From contig JANXWM010000605.1 of assembly GCA_025351145.1 (NCBI GenBank), positions 1 through 33,509 on the forward strand: DNA of 33,509 nucleotides, read 5' to 3'. Position numbers and translations under genes: made by a program. Shown here in pieces: positions 26,201-32,680 of the stretch (the first letter of the stretch is position 1; each line of letters begins with the position of its first letter). The notes under the pieces were generated by a model. It saw only the letters and a list, made by a program, of their open reading frames with translations, searched no databases and had not been told where the DNA came from. The stretch comes from Chitinophagaceae bacterium. GTDB taxonomy: Bacteria; Bacteroidota; Bacteroidia; Chitinophagales; Chitinophagaceae.

Positions 26201-28359
26201 TATGAAAATAATTTTTCATATTTCAAGATTAAATGGGTTGCCAAAAATCTTCTATATTCTTTCAGATATATTTTTTCAATAAAACTTAAAAACCTTTCTT
26301 GATAAAACCCGTTTGAAGCTAAAAACCAATTTTCATTTTCATCACTATGCAAAACTTTATTATAATTATGTGATTTACCTTCATCATCAGTATAAATAAG
26401 TTGCTTGAATGATATGCCATTATTTGATATCTCATTATTTATTATAGTATTTTGATATTCAATCAACGAATTAATAACATCAAAAAAATGAGTAACCTCA
26501 AATTTTAAATATGGTTTTCTTTCTTTAATTTGAATTGACAAAAAATGATTTTCGAAAATGTCATTTTGAAGATGTGCTATTTCAATCACATCTTCTTTTT
26601 TAGTCCAAATTTTATTTAAGATTTTTTGATTATTCAGGTTTTTCATACCTATCCAAAAAATTTTCAAATCCGGCAGTATGCAAGGAATTGGTTTTGACAA
26701 GTATTCAATCTCTGTCTTATAAATACCTTTAAATACTTTTTCCTTCGATTTTTCTTCAACTTCATAAATTGAATGATTAAGATCAGCAAATCCCTTAAGC
26801 GTTTTATAATCAGTAATATTAAAAACAATTGCTTGAACTTTGTTATTTATAAAGGAAGAGAGAGACAGATAATATAACAGATTTCGGCTAAATTCATGAT
26901 ATTTAATATCAATTCCAGCATAATCAAATATTACTAATGTATTTTCAATTGTTTCATTGAAATCCTTTAGGTGGCCCGAAATTTCTTTAAATATAAATGC
27001 CGTAATGTCGTTTTTTTCAGAAAAATCATTTTGGGCTTTAGTGTAAAGATCCAACAGACAAATAACAGTAATTTTAGCATTGTGCCGACTACTTTCTACT
27101 AGAAGTCTTGTGTCTTTTAATTCTATCGTTTCATTTTCTCTAGATGGAAAAATAATTGAAATCATTGTCCCTGGAAAAAATGTTGTGTTTTCGCCATATG
27201 TCACAATTTCGTCTAAGGAAATATTTGATTCACTAAAATCATAAATTATTTTACCATTTCCACTTTTCACCATTAGAAGGCCTTTATTTCTTCTTATTAT
27301 ATCCTTAATAACATATAAGCCACGTGGCAAAAAATCATGAAATAAAAGGTTTTCTCCAAATTCATTTCTAGATGTTGAAAGTAAAAACGAATATTCTAAT
27401 ATCAATGAATCAATATTTTTGGTATTTACTGATTCTTTAATTTCTTTTAGAATTTCAAAATGATCTGATCGTAATAATCTGGCATATTTTTCTTTCTTTT
27501 GGTTGTAATTTGAATCTGTGTAATAGTTTTTTCTAAGAGACTCTGGGATAGTAATTCCAAAATCTAAAAATGTATAGACTAAAAAGGATTTGTTTCTGTT
27601 TCGTTCGTAAAACTTTCGTTCTTCAAATCCTTTTTCATTCATTCTTCTATTCCAAACCCAATCGTTAATTTTTTCGTCAGCAATCTTCTTTTCATAGCCT
27701 ATTGAAATATAACATTCTTTTATTTTATCACTTTTGTCACCGTATCCGTGATGACAGCTATTGGTATAAAGTTCTTTGGTAATTATATAACTTAGAGAAT
27801 TGTTATCTATTTGATTCAAGCCTTCATTTTTTAAAGAATCCTTAAGTGTCTCAAGGAGAGAAATTTTCTCATTAATATTAGCTTGTATAATTTCAAATTC
27901 TTTGGAAGAGGTTTCAATTTCGTAATTGGATGCTTTTATCCTAAAAAATGGGATAAAATTTTCATTATAAAGTGGAATGAAGTCTTCTTTAATCTTCATC
28001 CCATTATTTTCAAATTCAACTAAGTTATTTCCTTTCTCATCATTAAAAACGTTCAATAAAGAACACTTGTATACCAAATTAGTGTAACATCTTTGTCTCC
28101 TACTGAATGTATTAGAAAGAGTACTAATTGTCGTAGCATCCTGAAGCCTAATCTTTACTTTTTTCTTTTTTTGAATAAGCTGAAATATCCAACCATAGAT
28201 AAAAGTTATTTCTGATATCGAAATCCATTCTAATTTTCTCATATCAAAATTTATCAATTTGCAATTGAAAGTATGCCGCCATTTCGACTCTTCGAGTCGG
28301 TTCATATCAACTGAAGTGAATTTTATTTCCAAGTCAATATCAACTGTATCTTGATTCAT
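23230..28359 (-). CDS. Giant GHKL-PRTase-PRTase-GHKL protein, putative sensor of a TIR defence system
   Basis: The protein has 1709 residues and an AT-rich gene. About 30-110 resemble a STAS-like domain that often precedes GHKL ATPases. A GHKL module follows: N-box KELYTNSCHHGYG near 200, DFGITIPESL near 263, RGLYVIKDI..NKG near 350. At about 780-797, DSVLVVNDVISTGGLSNK is the PRPP loop of type I phosphoribosyltransferases. A coiled coil (about 940-1020) leads to a second PRTase-like region, RVLILDDGSWSGETL near 1100. A long helical region follows, and the C terminus again looks GHKL-like: FFDNIKKHV near 1620 and TPGGYGIKRISDIL near 1660. It overlaps the TIR gene by 29 bp. I infer that it senses infection and controls the TIR protein, perhaps by making or binding a nucleotide. 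The order and number of domains are unusual. Confidence 0.8.
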   Translation of the reverse strand: MNQDTVDIDLEIKFTSVDMNRLEESKWRHTFNCKLINFDMRKLEWISISEITFIYGWIFQLIQKKKKVKIRLQDATTISTLSNTFSRRQRCYTNLVYKCSLLNVFNDEKGNNLVEFENNGMKIKEDFIPLYNENFIPFFRIKASNYEIETSSKEFEIIQANINEKISLLETLKDSLKNEGLNQIDNNSLSYIITKELYTNSCHHGYGDKSDKIKECYISIGYEKKIADEKINDWVWNRRMNEKGFEERKFYERNRNKSFLVYTFLDFGITIPESLRKNYYTDSNYNQKKEKYARLLRSDHFEILKEIKESVNTKNIDSLILEYSFLLSTSRNEFGENLLFHDFLPRGLYVIKDIIRRNKGLLMVKSGNGKIIYDFSESNISLDEIVTYGENTTFFPGTMISIIFPSRENETIELKDTRLLVESSRHNAKITVICLLDLYTKAQNDFSEKNDITAFIFKEISGHLKDFNETIENTLVIFDYAGIDIKYHEFSRNLLYYLSLSSFINNKVQAIVFNITDYKTLKGFADLNHSIYEVEEKSKEKVFKGIYKTEIEYLSKPIPCILPDLKIFWIGMKNLNNQKILNKIWTKKEDVIEIAHLQNDIFENHFLSIQIKERKPYLKFEVTHFFDVINSLIEYQNTIINNEISNNGISFKQLIYTDDEGKSHNYNKVLHSDENENWFLASNGFYQERFLSFIEKIYLKEYRRFLATHLILKYEKLFSYDHIKRRPNKILTVTLSSELLGKEVKDIYTELSDDFEYTPLYLIPLSNYYEFEKEEPFKDIHDGDSVLVVNDVISTGGLSNKIKNSLTSVSKSIEVCAFLTIVDCRIKKDRYVSINDDIVSLIESPTELFLEPPDKKKVIWISPIINAPITLKKKTGKTLNILFKLEDFFSLIDVETVLYIGHMRHNTTHHTYYIFASKLYRVDKSNGYRFLKKIFKSINEEKSDYDRSNLGKQIDELKKESNLLMKKFDILKSNISNAKYQKGIPNKAIIKIEKNIDIIKSTNTTIEDLLKSIQVNIQQQEIEYSKPDLSIDFIFIPFLSSAMEIIDDIPSICKESNGEKNVEVFPIPRINTPKGWRFTFPPKFLNSISKQKSNSRVLILDDGSWSGETLVQMIDCVCFLPVSEIIVLSIIARLDDYQREFLSRIKKIKSKRGEIPIKIFFGININIPVYPAGSNLFPFIQEEKELDNIYLKTISQTIKEYILHRKIEIKSEDTTSNDEINIPTKIPKSLNKQKIFILRNFIGKYESYRLYKDDVDDMIEKAELLFEDYNSMIAVILHEPYLLTVINRIDISNNAIENLKNYLKQIFNGITETLWDKTSLLKIYSFLDRYEFCTVDFLNLVLNYVQDEKIPINYLTYFLYKNFIDRESIHQDRIDRAFRTLIYISVRELFKASPIRSYQYQSFRQLFNILEITPDPEEIIFSLASIKVCEIFKNEETENGHECLDSHIENLINEVDKSDKRNADLHEWSDNIHPKITEILKYMMAFKDFLATFKPGIFKKIFTERDEDSLIKVRNELDEYFSDNQKFLESNSIYLIRKLEFIKVDIMSVESDVFRFFFDFMCNFKAIWVEQLNEFIEKRNTNNVSFVCDLLMGEEIAIPFFIVGIHKSMLKNVYSLFFDNIKKHVLKNKIIKYYFLCENNYIRLCVEQNQAFDRNTPGGYGIKRISDILSFYEGKFEVITDENNAEFTRFEISLPILNNKYGKISSYHN

Positions 28360-28476
28360 AAAATAGTTTATCTAACAAAATAGGGAATTAAATTAAAAAT
28401 CAAAAATGTATAAATGGCTTTGAGTTGCTCCTTGACTTTTTTTAATTCTTGTTTAATGATAGGAAAACGAAAAAAT

Positions 28477-28728
28477 ATGAGTCGAGTATGGTATTTGCTT
28501 TATAATGATTTTGATCCCTCAAAAAATATGCTTTCTACAGCTCAAATAAGCTTAAAAAAAAGGCTTTTAGCAAAAAATGAAATTGAGGCTAGAATTGAGG
28601 GATGCCAAAAGATAGCAACCCTGCTTATGTCAAAAGGTATGTTTAAGGCCTCGGACAATATTGGTTATCCTAATTCTTTTAAGATTGTCTTAGAAATTAA
28701 TATAACTGGTTTAAATCCTTCTGGTTAA
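28477..28728 (+). CDS. Small hypothetical protein divergent from the defence operon
   Basis: The open frame begins at an ATG at 28414, but I favour the ATG at 28477 (83 residues), which follows an A-rich leader with GGAAAA. The upstream 21 codons read as low-quality sequence. The protein begins MSRVWYLLYNDFDPSKN, has a Lys/Ala-rich helical middle and ends in a strand-like SFKIVLEINITG. I do not recognise it. It is about 115 bp from the divergent start of the giant gene and is followed by a clean terminator, so it forms its own transcription unit. It could be a regulator or third component of the defence locus; only position supports that. Confidence 0.55.
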   Translation: MSRVWYLLYNDFDPSKNMLSTAQISLKKRLLAKNEIEARIEGCQKIATLLMSKGMFKASDNIGYPNSFKIVLEINITGLNPSG

Positions 28729-28740
28729 TAACATGCTTTA

Positions 28741-28770
28741 TCAAGACTGCCAATATATTGGCAGTCTTTT
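28741..28770 (+). terminator. Intrinsic terminator after the small hypothetical gene
   Basis: AAGACTGCCAATA (28743-28755) and its exact inverse (28756-28768) form a 13-bp perfect palindrome followed by TT. It closes the cargo segment just before the next copy of the shared element. Confidence 0.75.
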
Positions 28771-28823
28771 AAATCTAATTGGAAGTTGGCTATAACATCA
28801 AGTAAATAAAGGAGATTTTATAA

Positions 28824-28865
28824 GTTATCCACAGATTTGCTTTATAGACAAATTTCCCTCCCTTA
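28824..28865 (+). promoter_or_regulatory. Shared regulatory element, copy 4
   Basis: GTTATCC, 14 bases, then the same 21-base block as copies 2 and 5 (TAGACAAATTTC plus CCTCCCTTA). ATTTG at 28835-28839 and CAAAT at 28849-28853 keep the outer arms of the inverted repeat. It ends 32 bp before the XRE gene at 28898. TTATCCACA here also matches a DnaA box, but the neighbouring copies do not keep it. Confidence 0.75.
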
Positions 28866-28897
28866 TTTCCTCTTTTGTTTTTGCATAGACTTTATGC

Positions 28898-29182
28898 ATG
28901 GAGATAGGTCGGTTTCCTAACAAGTTAAAAAAGTATCGAAGCATCACCGGGTATTCGCAAAAGAAAGTGGCGCAGTTGCTTGGTTTGAAAGATACCAGCC
29001 TCATTTCCCGATGGGAAAAAGGAGATTCGATACCAGGTACAGCGCATATATTTTATCTCAGCCGAATATACCACACCCTGCCACATATTCTTTTACATTC
29101 TTTCTGGAGCAGTATACAACCGGAAGAATACTTGTTGACTCAGGATGAGTCATTTAATACTAACGAAGCAATGAATCTATGA
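28898..29182 (+). CDS. Small XRE-family regulator
   Basis: The 94-residue protein has an HTH domain at about residues 8-62 with YSQKKVAQLLGLKDTSLISR and WEKGDSIPG, related in layout to the XRE protein at 20929. Its C terminus is short and acidic. It follows a conserved copy of the 43-bp element by 32 bp, exactly as its relative does, which supports joint or cross regulation. It is monocistronic and followed by a hairpin terminator at 29214-29237. It probably binds operators of the element. Confidence 0.86.
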   Translation: MEIGRFPNKLKKYRSITGYSQKKVAQLLGLKDTSLISRWEKGDSIPGTAHIFYLSRIYHTLPHILLHSFWSSIQPEEYLLTQDESFNTNEAMNL

Positions 29183-29213
29183 AAACAAAATAGCAGCTTC
29201 TGCTGCGTGTGTG

Positions 29214-29237
29214 AAAAGGACATGGTTGTGTCCTTTT
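29214..29237 (+). terminator. Intrinsic terminator after the second short XRE gene
   Basis: AAAAGGACA (29214-29222) and TGTCCTTTT (29229-29237) form perfect 9-bp arms with a 6-nt loop, followed by a T-rich stretch. Confidence 0.7.
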
Positions 29238-29293
29238 CTTTTGACCTTTTTTGTATCGGCAAATTATTCTTTAAAAAACTGGATATAAAAACG

Positions 29294-29339
29294 AACGATA
29301 ACGTAAAACGATAACGAATGATTAAAAGAACGATCGTTC
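29294..29339 (+). repeat. Tandem AACGATAACG repeats and adjacent palindrome upstream of the 79-residue gene
   Basis: AACGATAACG occurs at 29294-29303 and 29307-29316 (13-bp period). GAACGATCGTTC, a perfect palindrome sharing AACGAT, follows at 29328-29339. The set ends 49 bp before the start at 29389. Iteron-like or operator function are both possible. Confidence 0.55.
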
Positions 29340-29388
29340 CTTAACCGATACAACAAAAGGGATTATTAGTTAGGAAGGAATAGTATCT

Positions 29389-29628
29389 ATGTATAGTGAT
29401 TATGATCCACATGAAATAAAACTCGCCCATGAAATCTCGGAAACGCTCAATGACCAGAACTCCCTGGCACTCCACCTGCAGTATGTGCGCAAGTTCAAAG
29501 AAGGGTATCTGCGAAAGATTCTCAACAAAGTGATGTCGCTTGATGAAAAGAAGATTCGGAAAAACAGAGCAGCACTGTATACCTTTTTAGTTAACCAGGG
29601 TGCAAGCCATGGCAGTGCTGGGGATTAG
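29389..29628 (+). CDS. Small basic helical protein overlapping the RuvC-fold gene
   Basis: The 79-residue protein is rich in charged helices. The part LALHLQYVRKFKEGYLRKIL, then DEKKIRKNRAALYTFLV, resembles the C-terminal helical tail I associate with plasmid and phage DNA-binding or replication proteins in which 'R-x-x-x-A-L-F' follows a Lys/Arg stretch. That likeness is from memory and unverified. It overlaps the next gene by about 20-29 bp and follows iteron-like repeats, so the two genes form a small operon. A role in element DNA maintenance is a reasonable inference. Confidence 0.68.
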   Translation: MYSDYDPHEIKLAHEISETLNDQNSLALHLQYVRKFKEGYLRKILNKVMSLDEKKIRKNRAALYTFLVNQGASHGSAGD

Positions 29629-30082
29629 TACGAACACACGGCTCCTGGGGTTGGCAATTATCAATAGGAATGGTTTAGCAGAGTACTCAATTCGTCTGTA
29701 TAAATCTTCCTGGTCGCCGTCGAAAGCAAACCTGATGATCACCAGCCTGGAGCCGTGTGTGCGGAGATACTCTATCAAAAAAGTTGTTTTGTCAATACCG
29801 CCTGTACATCACCAAACAAAAGAATTCAATAATCTGATTTCTTGTTTCAAAGCATACTTCGCAGAGTTGCATATCCCGGTGTACACAGAAACAGGTGTAG
29901 CACTGAATCGACTTTGTTTGGAGCATGGCAAGAAAACGAAAAAAGCCATCATGAAATCGCTGGTTGAACGATTCCCTGAATTGCGCTTATGTTATCAAAA
30001 GGAACTGCGGAATAAAAACAAATATTATGTGAAGTTATTTGAGGCAGTTGGGGTGGCAGTCCTCCATGAAACAGTGAAATAA
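29609..30082 (+). CDS. RuvC/RNase H-fold protein with an altered first catalytic position
   Basis: From the ATG at 29609 the protein has 157 residues (a GTG at 29600 would add three). The N-terminal VLGISTNTRLLGLAII aligns with the RuvC opening strand (usual GIDPGTxxxG), but the first Asp is Ser. VVLSIPPVHH marks the next strand, where family members have an acidic residue, and the C-terminal part has FPELRLCYQKELRNKNKYYVKLFEAVG. RuvC-type proteins cleave Holliday junctions or other branched DNA. The loss of the first carboxylate suggests a non-catalytic or altered enzyme. A terminator follows. Confidence 0.68.
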   Translation: MAVLGISTNTRLLGLAIINRNGLAEYSIRLYKSSWSPSKANLMITSLEPCVRRYSIKKVVLSIPPVHHQTKEFNNLISCFKAYFAELHIPVYTETGVALNRLCLEHGKKTKKAIMKSLVERFPELRLCYQKELRNKNKYYVKLFEAVGVAVLHETVK

Positions 30083-30085
30083 TGC

Positions 30086-30118
30086 AACAAAGACAGGGCT
30101 CCCGCTCTGTCTTTTGTT
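30086..30118 (+). terminator. Intrinsic terminator after the RuvC-fold gene
   Basis: AAAGACAG (about 30089-30097) pairs with CTGTCTTT (30107-30114) around a GC-rich loop, followed by TGTTAT. It directly abuts copy 5 of the shared element, whose GTTATCC starts at 30116. Confidence 0.65.
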
Positions 30119-30158
30119 ATCCCCCATGTTTGCGTATTAGACAAATTTCCCTCCCTTA
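30116..30158 (+). promoter_or_regulatory. Shared regulatory element, copy 5
   Basis: GTTATCC at 30116-30122, 15 bases, then the 21-base block (TAGACAAATTTC plus CCTCCCTTA) identical to copies 2 and 4 at 30138-30158. It ends 64 bp before the ArdC-like gene at 30223, farther than in front of the XRE genes. Confidence 0.75.
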
Positions 30159-30222
30159 CAGAACCTCTCTGACTTACATACACTGCTCTATGAAATAAGT
30201 TCATTCACAAAAATTATCTACT

Positions 30223-31140
30223 ATGCAAACAAACAACACGCGTGATGTGTACACGCTGGTGACGAACCAAATCATTGCACAATTAGAAAAGGGTGTAATC
30301 CCCTGGCGCAAGCCCTGGAAAGAAGCGGGCATGCCGCAGAACCTGGTTTCTAAACGGCCATACCGCGGTATCAATCTCTGGCTCCTGGCATGTTTAGGAT
30401 ATACCACGAATCTCTTTCTGACCCATAACCAGCTGACGCAAATTGGTGGCAAGGTGAAGAAGGGTGAAAAGGGCCATTTAGTGGTTTTTTGGAAAGTGGT
30501 TGATAATACAAAGGAAGAAAAAGAAGCAGCAACGGATACAGCAAAGAAAACAACCTTGCTGCGGTATTACTGGGTGTTTAACGTGGAGCAATGTCAAGAC
30601 ATCACCGGCTACCTCATTGAATCTCCTGAGCAGTTTAATCACGTGATTTTGCCCTGCGAAAATGTGGTATCAAGCATGCCCCATCAACCGGCCATCCAGT
30701 TCAAAGAACCTGATGCCTATTACCATCCCGGCAAAGATTTCATCAACATGCCGAAGATGAAAACGTTTATCAATTCAGAAGCCTATTATGCAACACTTTT
30801 CCATGAGCTGGTACACAGTACCGGACACAAAAGCCGGTTGGATCGCAAAGAAGTGCAGTCCATGACACCCTTTGGATCAGACATTTATTCAACCGAAGAA
30901 ATTGTTGCTGAGCTGGGTACCTGTTATCTGACATCTCTCACTGGTATTGCACCAATGACGTTTGAGAACAATGCTGCCTATATCCAAGGCTGGATTGAAC
31001 GGTTACAAAATAACCCCAGTGTCATTGTCTATGCCTCTACGCAAGCGCAAAAAGCTACAGATTATATCTTGAATGTGCAGCCGGAAGAAACGGAAAGTGA
31101 GGTGACAGAATCAGATGCGACGGTTGAAGCGACTGCCTAA
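30223..31140 (+). CDS. ardC: ArdC-like antirestriction protein (ssDNA-binding domain plus zincin domain)
   Basis: The 305-residue protein has the two-domain layout of ArdC. The N-terminal domain (about 1-130) carries IIAQLEKGVIPWRKPW, then RPYRGINLWLL, and KKGEKGHLVVFWK, the ArdC ssDNA-binding signature. The C-terminal zincin domain has TLFHELVHSTGHKSRLDR at about 190-207, the HExxH motif, followed by STEEIVAELGTCYL with the third-ligand Glu. ArdC proteins protect incoming single-stranded element DNA from host restriction during transfer. The gene follows a copy of the shared element and is closed by a terminator at 31158-31187. The acidic tail (EETESEVTESDATVE) is unusual only in length. Confidence 0.9.
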   Translation: MQTNNTRDVYTLVTNQIIAQLEKGVIPWRKPWKEAGMPQNLVSKRPYRGINLWLLACLGYTTNLFLTHNQLTQIGGKVKKGEKGHLVVFWKVVDNTKEEKEAATDTAKKTTLLRYYWVFNVEQCQDITGYLIESPEQFNHVILPCENVVSSMPHQPAIQFKEPDAYYHPGKDFINMPKMKTFINSEAYYATLFHELVHSTGHKSRLDRKEVQSMTPFGSDIYSTEEIVAELGTCYLTSLTGIAPMTFENNAAYIQGWIERLQNNPSVIVYASTQAQKATDYILNVQPEETESEVTESDATVEATA

Positions 31141-31157
31141 GTTTGTGTAATAATTAC

Positions 31158-31187
31158 AAAACCTGAAATATTTATTTTCAGGTTTTT
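31158..31187 (+). terminator. Intrinsic terminator after the ArdC-like gene
   Basis: AAAACCTGAAA pairs with TTTTCAGGTTTT around a short AT loop and is followed by a T run. Confidence 0.75.
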
Positions 31188-31275
31188 TGTTTTGATTCCT
31201 AAAGACTCTTTAAGAGTATAATACTTTTGAATATAGTGTGAGTTTGATGACCTTTTTTCTAATCTTTTCATCCAT

Positions 31276-31306
31276 AAAAAAACTTAGTGAAAGTTGTTTC
31301 ACTAAG
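31276..31306 (-). terminator. Leftward intrinsic terminator for the DUF4760-like gene
   Basis: CTTAGTGAAA (31283-31292) and TTTCACTAAG (31297-31306) form perfect 10-bp arms with a GTTG loop. On the minus strand a T run follows the stem, giving terminator polarity for the gene whose stop is at 31455. Confidence 0.65.
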
Positions 31307-31454
31307 CTTTAAGAAAACTTATTACTAGAAGATTTAAAAATGGAAATGGTTAAATAGTATAATACAAATTAAAAGTGCATGATAATACACATAAAAAAGC
31401 TCTATTATTTCCACTGTTAAAGGCCCATAAATACTCAGCCTTTTCTTATCATAT

Positions 31455-32105
31455 TTAAAATGATTTCCCTTTTATTGTAGATTCAAATTTCATTTTAGCG
31501 TCCACTTTCAAAATTCTTTGATTTTCTTTTTCATGCATTTTAGTCCATTTGATCGCGATTTGTTGAAAGTTAACATAAGCTCTCCTGTCAACATTACGTT
31601 GTTTGTAATCAACATAGCTTTCTGTCCATTTAAAGAAAGATATAAGATTAAACCCGTCGTCATCATAACAAATTTGTTCATCAAAAACTTCCTTATAAAT
31701 ACCAATTGCCATTCTTTCATAAAAATTAAATATTTTAATGACAATTTTCTTCAATCGAATTTCTTCTTCTGGAGTTAATTTTTCCTCTTCTAAAATCTCA
31801 AGTAATTTTTTTTCTTTTGTGAATTCAAAAAAGTCTTTCTTGAAAAAATCTTTAAGTTCCCACAGCAAAGGATGCAATTCGTGACTGATATTTTGCAGGC
31901 TAAAATCCATTGCCGCCTTTCTTTTACTATAATGTAGATTAATCCTTATCTGAAAATAAACTAACAATACTCCCAAAAAAACAAAGTAGAAACCAATAAC
32001 CGTAAGATATTCAGGCAAAAGAAAATTAATAAATTTAGGTAATAACCACATAATTCCTATCGCAATAGCTGATAATGATATTAAGTATATTAATATTCTC
32101 CGCAT
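31455..32105 (-). CDS. DUF4760-like membrane protein
   Basis: The 216-residue protein has two N-terminal transmembrane helices (about 4-22, ILIYLISLSAIAIGIMWLL; about 34-53, YLTVIGFYFVFLGVLLVYFQ) and a cytosolic helical domain of about 160 residues. That domain has SKRKAAMDFSLQNISHELHP, a long Glu/Lys helix, and NFYERMAIGIYKEVFDEQI. This pattern (basic KRKAA after the membrane, ExxAIGI in the middle, final W-containing helix) is what I associate with DUF4760. Its function is not established, though membrane proteins of this layout are often near defence genes. It is downstream of an XRE regulator with a 33-bp gap and is probably under its control. Confidence 0.72.
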   Translation of the reverse strand: MRRILIYLISLSAIAIGIMWLLPKFINFLLPEYLTVIGFYFVFLGVLLVYFQIRINLHYSKRKAAMDFSLQNISHELHPLLWELKDFFKKDFFEFTKEKKLLEILEEEKLTPEEEIRLKKIVIKIFNFYERMAIGIYKEVFDEQICYDDDGFNLISFFKWTESYVDYKQRNVDRRAYVNFQQIAIKWTKMHEKENQRILKVDAKMKFESTIKGKSF

Positions 32106-32138
32106 ATTGTCAATTTAGATACAATAAGTTTATTTAGG

Positions 32139-32501
32139 TTATTCTTTCTTTTCTTGGTTCTCAATATATTTCATCAACAATTTGTTGTGCTCCGTTATAG
32201 TATCAAGAGTTGTGCGAACCGTTTCGAGGAATTCTTTTTGGTAGGTATAAAAATTTTCAATGTTTCCTTGCAAGGTGCCATGCACAGTTCCAAAGTTAAC
32301 GATGGCTGGTTCACTGCTTAAAATATCAACTGGCGAAACACCCAGCTCTTTTGCTACTCTTGCAAGTAATTCAGCAGTGAGTTTCGTTTGATTGGTTTCA
32401 ATACGAGAATAGGTGTTTTGCGCTATATCCAATCTGTTGGCCATATGCTCTTGGGAAAATCCGCGAATCTCCCGAATCATCTTAATCTTCTCTCCGTACA
32501 T
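32139..32501 (-). CDS. XRE-family regulator with C-terminal coiled coil
   Basis: The 120-residue protein has an HTH domain at about residues 5-62 (FSQEHMANRLDIAQNTYSRIE, split by the usual turn, then LARVAKELGVSPVDILS). A coiled-coil tail at about 80-118 probably dimerises it. This layout is common in Bacteroidota. A near-perfect palindrome directly upstream (32526-32550) is a likely operator for autoregulation. It is the first gene of a leftward pair with the DUF4760-like membrane protein. Confidence 0.88.
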   Translation of the reverse strand: MYGEKIKMIREIRGFSQEHMANRLDIAQNTYSRIETNQTKLTAELLARVAKELGVSPVDILSSEPAIVNFGTVHGTLQGNIENFYTYQKEFLETVRTTLDTITEHNKLLMKYIENQEKKE

Positions 32502-32525
32502 GAAATATTTTTTCTAAAAGTAACA

Positions 32526-32550
32526 CAAACTGGATAAAGTATCCAATTTG
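32526..32550. promoter_or_regulatory. Palindromic operator of the XRE / DUF4760-like pair
   Basis: CAAACTGGATA (32526-32536) and TATCCAATTTG (32540-32550) are 11-bp arms with one mismatch around AAG. They lie 25-49 bp upstream of the XRE start at 32501. A further TGGATAG half-site follows at 32551-32557. This fits a dimer site for the XRE protein. Confidence 0.65.
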
Positions 32551-32680
32551 TGGATAGGAAATTTGCATAAGGAATGAAACCTTTGAGAACACATACTAAA
32601 GCTATATGCGAAAAAATAAACCCTGCCTCTTATTATTTTCAGTACCAACCCCGATTCATCATCTTTTAAATAAATTAACC

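Larger units (their letters stand above)
31141..31454. other. Gene-free region at the likely right edge of the mobile block
   Basis: About 310 AT-rich bases without a supported gene. They contain the ArdC terminator (AAAACCTGAAA and TTTTCAGGTTTT around 31158-31187) and a second perfect hairpin, CTTAGTGAAA and TTTCACTAAG at 31283-31306 with a GTTG loop and an A run on its left side. The latter fits a terminator for the leftward gene ending at 31455. An att site may lie here, but none is recognisable. Confidence 0.5.

Noticed and set aside
22359-28359. Classical CBASS or Pycsar operon
   Set aside because: The TIR domain is of the effector type used there, but no CD-NTase or nucleotide cyclase gene is present.
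28414-28476. N-terminal extension of the small gene at 28477
   Set aside because: The residues are Cys/Phe-rich with no sensible start context. The ATG at 28477 has a better leader.
28824-28833. DnaA-box-like TTATCCACA suggesting a replication origin
   Set aside because: It is part of the repeated regulatory element, and only this copy matches the full DnaA box. No cluster of boxes is seen.
29294-29339. CRISPR-like array
   Set aside because: Only two 10-bp repeats with a 3-bp gap; no spacers or cas genes.
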